Below are positions 57,657 through 62,215 of a stretch of DNA of 62,215 nucleotides, one piece after another. Source of the DNA: Rhodocyclaceae bacterium (lineage in GTDB: Bacteria > Pseudomonadota > Gammaproteobacteria > Burkholderiales > Rhodocyclaceae); assembly GCA_016791145.1 (NCBI GenBank), contig JAEUNJ010000051.1:1-62215 (forward strand), in the 5' to 3' direction. Both the position numbers and the translations under genes were made by a program. The notes under the pieces are model-generated. The model did not search any database, was not told the origin of the DNA, and worked only from the letters and a program-made list of their open reading frames with translations. Positions within the stretch are counted from its first letter, which is position 1. The number at the start of each line of letters is the position of its first letter.

Positions 57657-57752
57657 ATTTCCGGCAACCGATGGTGACCGGAGCGCCGGCCGGATGCCCC
57701 CGTCCGCGGCGGTTTCGGCACAATGGCGCCCTGCGCGTTTGCAGGGACGGCG

Positions 57753-58631
57753 ATGCGGATACTGAGTTGGAACATCCAGTGGGGAAGAGGGATCGACGGG
57801 CGGGTGGACCTGGAGCGCACGGTGGCCGTGATCGCCGCCGGTGATCCCGATGTCATCTGCCTCCAGGAAGTGGCGCGTTGCCACCCCGACCTGCCGGGGA
57901 TGGACGGCAATCCGCCGGACCAGGCCGGCTGGCTGAGGGGGCGCTTTACCGGCTTCGAAGGCGTCTTCGCCGCGGGCAGCGACCTGACGGACGGCCTGCA
58001 GGGACGCCGCCGGTTCGGGGAAATGGTCCTCTCGCGCCTGCCGGTCCTGCAGGTCTTCCGCCACCTGCTGCCCTGGCCCGCCGATCCCGCAAAGCCCAGC
58101 ATGCAGCGGGTCGCCCTGGAGGCCGTGATCGCGGTGCCTTCGCTCCCCGGGGGTGCGCTGCGCGTGGTGACCACCCATCTGGAATACTACTCGGCCCGCC
58201 AGCGCCGGGCCCAGGTCGAGGCCCTGCGCCGCATCCATGCGGAGGGCTGGCTCCAGGCGCGCTGCGCCCGCCCGGGCGATGGTGTCGATCCGCCGTTCGC
58301 CGTAATTCCCCGGGGCGAGGGCGCCGTCTTCTGCGGCGACTTCAACCACCCCGCCGGGGCCCCGGAGCATGCGGCGATCCAGGCATCGTTCGCCGGGAAG
58401 GATGCCGGCGTCCCGCCGCTGATGGACGCCTGGGCCCTGGCGCACCCCGGGGTGCCGAACGCACCGACCGCCGCCCTGACGCCGGTGGATTGGCTCGATG
58501 CCCCGGCCTGCTTCGACTTCTTCCACGTGAGCGCCGACCTGGCCCACCGGGTGCGGGACGTGCGGGTCGATGCGGAATGCCGGGCCTCGGACCACCAGCC
58601 CGTGCTCCTCGACCTGGAGGTGTCGCCGTGA
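57753..58631 (+). CDS. Endonuclease/exonuclease/phosphatase-family protein
   Basis: 292 aa. The DNase I-like metal site is intact: NIQWGRG at the start, CLQEVARCHP (metal-binding Glu), FCGDFNHPAG (Asp and Asn), and SDHQPVLLDLEV (Asp-His). The family covers AP endonucleases, sphingomyelinases and phosphodiesterases. No signal peptide is present, so it is cytosolic. ATG 57753 follows AGGGACGG, part of a small hairpin. Its stop overlaps the HupK-like GTG, placing it in a hydrogenase operon, which is unexpected. Confidence 0.88.
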   Translation: MRILSWNIQWGRGIDGRVDLERTVAVIAAGDPDVICLQEVARCHPDLPGMDGNPPDQAGWLRGRFTGFEGVFAAGSDLTDGLQGRRRFGEMVLSRLPVLQVFRHLLPWPADPAKPSMQRVALEAVIAVPSLPGGALRVVTTHLEYYSARQRRAQVEALRRIHAEGWLQARCARPGDGVDPPFAVIPRGEGAVFCGDFNHPAGAPEHAAIQASFAGKDAGVPPLMDAWALAHPGVPNAPTAALTPVDWLDAPACFDFFHVSADLAHRVRDVRVDAECRASDHQPVLLDLEVSP

Positions 58632-59656
58632 CGGGGGCCGATGCCGGGCGCGTCAGGATCGCGGTCACCCTGGACGGGGCGCGCGTGGCCAGCGTGCAGG
58701 TGGCCAGCGACCGGCCGGCCGCGGCGCGGGTGTTCGTGGGCCAGCCGCCGGAGCGGGTGGCGGCGGTGCTGCCGCTGCTCTTCTCCCTCTGCGGCCGGGC
58801 CCAGGGCGCTGCCGCCCGGGCCGCCCTGGCCGCCGCCCGGGGCGCGCCGCCGCCGCCGGCCATGGAGGAGGACGTGGCCCGGGAGGCCATGGCCGAGCAC
58901 CTTTGGCGGCTGCTCATGGACGAGCACGACCCGGAAGCCCGCCGGGCATGCGTGGAAGGCCGCCAGAAGCTCGCCGATCGGCCGGCCTTCGCCGCCTGGC
59001 TGAAGGAGATGACGGGCCGGTCAGTCCCGGAGATCGAGGGCCTCGCGGACCCGCGGAGGGCGGCGGAATGGCTGGCCGGCGGGAGCCCGCTGGCCCGCCG
59101 GGCCGCCGCCCTGACGCCAGCCCCGGGGCTGCAGGAACCCGTCCCGCAGCTGCCGGTGACGGTCGGGGCCGCCAGTCTGGAGCTGGCGCCCGCGCTGGAT
59201 GCGGCCTTCGCGCGGCAGCCCGAATGGCGGGGGCGTCCGGCCCAGACGGGGCCCCTGGCCCGGCATCCGGCCTTCTCGGGCGCGGCGTGGGCGGGGCAGG
59301 CCTTCCTGGCCCGCTGGATGGCACGGCTGCTGGAGCTGGCCGGCTTCGCGGCGGGACGGGGAGGGGCCGCCGGGCAGCCCGGATGCGTCGCCGCCGTGGC
59401 GGTGGCGCCGGGCCGGGGACGGGCGACGGTGGAGACGGCCCGGGGCCTGCTGATGCACGAAGCGACGCTGCGGGAGGGACTGGTCCGGGACTATGTCATC
59501 GTGGCCCCGACGGAGTGGAACTTCCATCCCGAGGGGGCGCTGAAAGCCTGGCTCACGGGCCGCGCGGCGGCGGACGACGCGGCCTTCCGCGCCTTCGTCG
59601 GCGACGCGGTGGCGGCGCTGGACCCCTGCGTCGAGTGGGAGTTGCTGGTCGCATGA
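58628..59656 (+). CDS. HupK/HoxV-like hydrogenase assembly protein
   Basis: 342 aa. It resembles a shrunken nickel-hydrogenase large subunit: FSLCGRAQG at 52-60 stands where CGxCxxxH would be (only Cys55 kept), and PTEWNFHPEG near the end leads to DPCVEWELLVA (Cys334). The protein ends there without the second Cys or a cleavable tail. This is the pattern of HupK/HoxV, thought to be a scaffold for Fe(CN)2CO assembly on uptake-hydrogenase subunits. Starts with GTG overlapping the previous stop and ends in an ATGA overlap. Confidence 0.8.
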   Translation: MTGADAGRVRIAVTLDGARVASVQVASDRPAAARVFVGQPPERVAAVLPLLFSLCGRAQGAAARAALAAARGAPPPPAMEEDVAREAMAEHLWRLLMDEHDPEARRACVEGRQKLADRPAFAAWLKEMTGRSVPEIEGLADPRRAAEWLAGGSPLARRAAALTPAPGLQEPVPQLPVTVGAASLELAPALDAAFARQPEWRGRPAQTGPLARHPAFSGAAWAGQAFLARWMARLLELAGFAAGRGGAAGQPGCVAAVAVAPGRGRATVETARGLLMHEATLREGLVRDYVIVAPTEWNFHPEGALKAWLTGRAAADDAAFRAFVGDAVAALDPCVEWELLVA

Positions 59657-59730
59657 GGGCCCGCAACCCTGCTCGCAACCCCCCGGTCCAGGCGTTCCGG
59701 CACCCCGAGGCGATGAGGCCTGGGCCATGA
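59653..59730 (+). CDS. 25-codon ORF linking the HupK-like gene and hupD
   Basis: MRARNPARNPPVQAFRHPEA plus MRPGP. Its ATG overlaps the preceding stop (ATGA) and its own stop overlaps the next ATG (ATGA), so it exactly fills the gap between two genes. This may be a real micro-protein, a coupling device, or coincidence. There is no recognised family. Confidence 0.3.
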   Translation: MRARNPARNPPVQAFRHPEAMRPGP

Positions 59731-60203
59731 GGATTCTCGTCCTGGGGATCGGCAACGGCCTGCTCGGCGACGAGGGGGCGGGCATCGCCGCGCTGCGCCG
59801 CCTGGAGGATCGCACGGACAACGCCGAGGGCATCACCTTCGCCGACGGCGGCACCCTGGGTTTTTCCCTGGCCGGCCTCGTCGCCGAGTGCGATGCACTG
59901 CTGGTCTTCGATGCCGCGAACCTGGAGGCGGCCCCGGGCACGGTGGCCGGTTTCGAGGGCGCCGGGATGGACGCCTTCCTGGGAGCCCGGCGGGCCTGGA
60001 GCGTCCATGCGGCCGGGCTCGCCGACCTGATGGCGGTGGCCGTCCTGGAAGGAATCTGGCCGGCCCGGCGGGCCCTGGTGGGCGTCCAGCCGGCGGAGGT
60101 GGGCTGGTCAGAAATCCTCAGCCCACCGGTCGCTGCGGCCATCGACACCATGGCGGATCGCGCCGGGGAGATCCTGGCGCGCTGGCGGCGGGATGCGGCG
60201 TGA
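59727..60203 (+). CDS. hupD: Uptake [NiFe] hydrogenase maturation protease
   Basis: 158 aa. VLGIGNGLLGDEGAGIAALR carries the nickel-sensing acidic residue, and WSVHAAGLADLMAV the conserved His. This is the HyaD/HupD branch and is distinct from the HoxW-like gene in the same window. It probably trims the large subunit of the Isp-type hydrogenase starting downstream. It lies 133 nt before the small-subunit gene. Confidence 0.9.
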   Translation: MRILVLGIGNGLLGDEGAGIAALRRLEDRTDNAEGITFADGGTLGFSLAGLVAECDALLVFDAANLEAAPGTVAGFEGAGMDAFLGARRAWSVHAAGLADLMAVAVLEGIWPARRALVGVQPAEVGWSEILSPPVAAAIDTMADRAGEILARWRRDAA

Positions 60204-60263
60204 CCGGGTTGGTTTATCCATGGATTTGATGGGTCAATAAGGAAATCCCATAGTTCATGCCCT

Positions 60264-60277
60264 TTGACGCCGGTCAA
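60264..60277 (+). promoter_or_regulatory. FNR/FixK-like site upstream of the uptake hydrogenase
   Basis: TTGACGCCGGTCAA is a perfect palindrome of the FNR/FixK core TTGA-N6-TCAA. The centre lies 66.5 nt before the small-subunit ATG, with AATACT (60300-60305) as a -10 at class II spacing. A TTGA-N4-TCAA half-match lies at 60226-60237. Confidence 0.65.
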
Positions 60278-60336
60278 CCTGCGTCCGTCCGCCCCCCCCA
60301 ATACTGCCCCGGTTCGCCCAACCGGAGGACAAGAAC

Positions 60337-61461
60337 ATGAACGATACCGGGCGCCCCACGGTGACCCCATCCGCGGACCGGACGGTCGGCGAAGCCCTGC
60401 GCCAGCGGGGCGTGAGCCGGCGGGCCTTCCTGCAGTTCTGCGTCGCCACCACGTCCATGCTGGGCCTGCCCCTGGAGAAGGCTCACGCGGTGGCGGCGGC
60501 CATCGCCGGGGCCCGCCGCCAGTCGGTGATCTGGCTTTCCTTCCAGGAGTGCACGGGCTGCACGGAGTCCATCACCCGTTCCCATTCGCCCTCCCTGGAA
60601 AACCTGATCTTCGACCTGATCTCCCTCGACTACCACCACACGCTGCAGGCCGCCTCGGCCGACGCGGCCGAGGCGGCCCGGGAGACGGCCATGCACGAGA
60701 ATGCCGGCAAGTTCCTGCTGGTGGTGGACGGCTCCATCCCGCTGGCCAATCCCGGCTATTCGACGATCGCCGGCATCAGCAACCTGGACATGCTGAAGGA
60801 GACAGCGGCCCAGGCGGCCGCCATCGTCGCCGTCGGCACCTGTGCGGCCTACGGCGGGATCCCCAAGGCCAACCCGAACCCGACGGGCGCGGTCTCGGTG
60901 GCCGACATCGTCAACGACAAGCCGGTGGTGAACATTCCCGGCTGCCCGCCGATTCCGGTCGTGATGACGGGCGTCCTGGCCCATTTCCTCACCTTCGGCG
61001 CCCTGCCGGAACTGGACGCCCAGGGCCGGCCGAAGATCTTCTACGCGGAGACGATCCACGACCGCTGCTACCGGCGGCCCTTCTACGACCAGGGCAAATT
61101 CGCCGAATCCTTCGACGACGCCGGCGCCCGGGACGGCTGGTGCCTGTTCAAGCTGGGCTGCAAGGGACCGGTGACCTACAACGCCTGCGCCACCACGAAG
61201 TGGAACGACGGCACCAGCTTCCCCATCCAGTCCGGCCACGGCTGCATCGGCTGCTCCGAGCCCAACTTCTGGGATGCCGGCCCCTTCTACAAGGCCCTCT
61301 CGCTGCCGGTGACGCCCCTGCAATCGTCCCTCGGCTCCGCCGCGGCGGCCGGGGTGGCCACCGGCGCCGCGGTGACCTTCTACAACCGCAGCGTCAAGGG
61401 CACCGCCAAGGCTGCCCACCACACGCTGGAAGTGGCCGACCTGGTGAAGGAGAAGCCGTGA
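60337..61461 (+). CDS. hynS: Uptake [NiFe] hydrogenase small subunit, Tat-exported
   Basis: 374 aa. The Tat motif SRRAFLQFC starts at residue 28, after a long n-region. Three Fe-S clusters are ligated by ECTGCTES, VGTCAAYGG, IPGCPPIP, HDRCYRRPFYDQ, KLGCKGPVTYNAC and CIGCSEPNFW. The C-terminal part (after about 340) has only a weak hydrophobic run, GSAAAAGVATGAAV. It works on the periplasmic side with a large subunit beyond the window. GGAGGACAAGAAC precedes the ATG. The following Isp1-like gene points to group 1e rather than the HoxKGZ type; the symbol is by that analogy. Confidence 0.93.
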   Translation: MNDTGRPTVTPSADRTVGEALRQRGVSRRAFLQFCVATTSMLGLPLEKAHAVAAAIAGARRQSVIWLSFQECTGCTESITRSHSPSLENLIFDLISLDYHHTLQAASADAAEAARETAMHENAGKFLLVVDGSIPLANPGYSTIAGISNLDMLKETAAQAAAIVAVGTCAAYGGIPKANPNPTGAVSVADIVNDKPVVNIPGCPPIPVVMTGVLAHFLTFGALPELDAQGRPKIFYAETIHDRCYRRPFYDQGKFAESFDDAGARDGWCLFKLGCKGPVTYNACATTKWNDGTSFPIQSGHGCIGCSEPNFWDAGPFYKALSLPVTPLQSSLGSAAAAGVATGAAVTFYNRSVKGTAKAAHHTLEVADLVKEKP

Positions 61462-61471
61462 GGAGGACCAT

Positions 61472-61569
61472 CCCCCCGCCCCCCTTCCCGAGGAAGGGGG
61501 TGACGGCAGTTCGCTGGCTGCGCCAGCTCCATTACCGTGACTTGCTGCCTCCTTGGGGCGGCCCAGCGG
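61472..61569 (+). repeat. Dispersed intergenic repeat, copy B
   Basis: The counterpart of 39749-39846 in the opposite orientation. It sits between the hydrogenase small subunit and the isp1-like gene, reaching to 7 nt before that ATG. It contains a C-run/G-run hairpin (CCCCCCTTCCCGAGGAAGGGGG) at its 5' side. Confidence 0.75.
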
Positions 61570-61576
61570 AGGCAGC

Positions 61577-62215
61577 ATGACCAACCTCGATTTCCTGACC
61601 TGGGTGCGGGGCCCGGCCCTTTCCTGGGCGCTGGCCATCTGCGCCTTCGGCATCCTGCTGCGCTTCTTCGAAATCCTGGGCCTCGGGCGCAAGAAGGACC
61701 TCTTCATTCCCCGGGACATGACGCCGGGCAGCGGCTGGAAGACCATCCTGTCCCGCTCGGTGCCGCCGGCCGGCATGGTGGCCCGCTCGCCTTCCACCTA
61801 CATCGCCGGCTACGTGTTCCACGTGGGGCTCTTCGTGAGCTTCTTCCTGTTCGCGCCCCACATCGAGCTGCTGCGCGGCACCCTGGGCCTCTCGTGGCCG
61901 GCGCTGCCCTCGCCGCTGGTGGATGCGCTGGCCGTGGCCTCCATCCTCGCCCTGGCGGTGCTGCTCGGCAGCCGGCTGACGGACCCGGTGAAGCGCTTCC
62001 TGTCCGGCTTCCAGGACTACCTGGCCTGGGCGGTCACCCTGCTGCCGCTCCTGACCGGCTACCTGGCGGTCCACCACCTGCTGCTCGAATACACGCTGAT
62101 GCTGGCCATCCACATCCTCTCCGTCGAACTGCTGCTGGTCGTGCTGCCCTTCACCAAGCTCTTCCACACCTTCAGCGTCTTCCTGTCCCGCTGGTACAAC
62201 GGCGACGCCTTCGGG
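61577..62215 (+). CDS. Isp1-like cytochrome b membrane subunit, partial
   Basis: The frame runs 213 codons off the window end. Several membrane helices carry His residues placed like heme ligands (VFHVGLFVSFFLFAPH, LAIHILSVELL, TKLFHTFS). This is the NarI/DsrM-like b-type cytochrome pattern of Isp1, which with Isp2 links a group 1e hydrogenase to the quinone pool. The dispersed repeat separates it from the small subunit. GCGGAGGCAGC precedes the ATG. Confidence 0.8.
   Translation, partial: MTNLDFLTWVRGPALSWALAICAFGILLRFFEILGLGRKKDLFIPRDMTPGSGWKTILSRSVPPAGMVARSPSTYIAGYVFHVGLFVSFFLFAPHIELLRGTLGLSWPALPSPLVDALAVASILALAVLLGSRLTDPVKRFLSGFQDYLAWAVTLLPLLTGYLAVHHLLLEYTLMLAIHILSVELLLVVLPFTKLFHTFSVFLSRWYNGDAFG

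Noticed and set aside
60274..61797. 507-codon minus-strand frame opposite the hydrogenase small subunit
   Set aside because: Low-complexity Gly/Arg/Val shadow over a conserved plus-strand gene.

Overview
This window is high-GC, gene-dense DNA that looks like a betaproteobacterial chromosome; the order Rhodocyclales or a close relative is my inference. The basis is the neighbour order leuCDB-asd-fimV-(CbiQ-like)-truA-trpF-trpB-trpA-accD-folC-SPOR-cvpA-purF-metZ, the trxA-rho pair with a 7Fe ferredoxin, and PHA-granule proteins. No 16S rRNA gene, tRNA, IS element, phage gene or CRISPR array was seen.

Layout. (1) 1-2153, minus strand: a partial GT39/ArnT-like membrane glycosyltransferase, ribosomal protein L31 with a clear promoter and terminator, and a small exported protein. 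(2) 2168-11581, minus: one giant RTX calcium-binding protein (about 3,137 aa, about 30 repeat units, type I secretion-like C-terminus). (3) 11815-14905: rho and trxA (minus), fdxA (plus) and an FFLEELY-motif protein (minus). (4) 15026-25360: a lipid and storage-granule region with a Tat protein and GMC oxidoreductase pair, phasin, patatin-like lipase, TetR regulator, TPR protein, WS/DGAT acyltransferase, acyl-CoA-binding protein, PHA-system protein, CBS protein and acyl-CoA ligase. (5) 25564-46105: mostly housekeeping biosynthesis (aroC, leuCDB, asd, fimV, truA, trpFBA, accD, folC, cvpA, purF, metZ). (6) 46237-52118: an alpha/beta hydrolase, a DUF599 protein, a TauE-like permease, a WG-repeat protein and several small unknowns. 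(7) 52361-62215: a hydrogen-metabolism island.

The hydrogenase island holds two different [NiFe] hydrogenases facing away from each other. On the minus strand is a complete NAD-linked set, hoxF-hoxU-hoxY-hoxH, followed by its maturation protease. On the plus strand are an endonuclease/exonuclease/phosphatase-family protein, a HupK/HoxV-like degenerate large subunit, a 25-codon ORF, a HupD-type protease, a Tat-exported uptake-hydrogenase small subunit, and the start of an Isp1-like cytochrome b that runs off the window. That last pair suggests an Isp-type (group 1e) enzyme whose large subunit lies beyond the edge. Both structural operons carry an FNR/FixK-like palindrome (TTGA-N6-TCAR) centred about 65 nt upstream of the first start codon, with a -10-like hexamer at the spacing of a class II activated promoter. 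Together these suggest oxygen-controlled co-expression of an electron-input enzyme (membrane, quinone side) and an NADH-linked enzyme.

Other structure of note: a roughly 98-bp dispersed repeat in two opposite copies (before accD and before the isp1-like gene), and a short degenerate tandem motif just after the hox operon.
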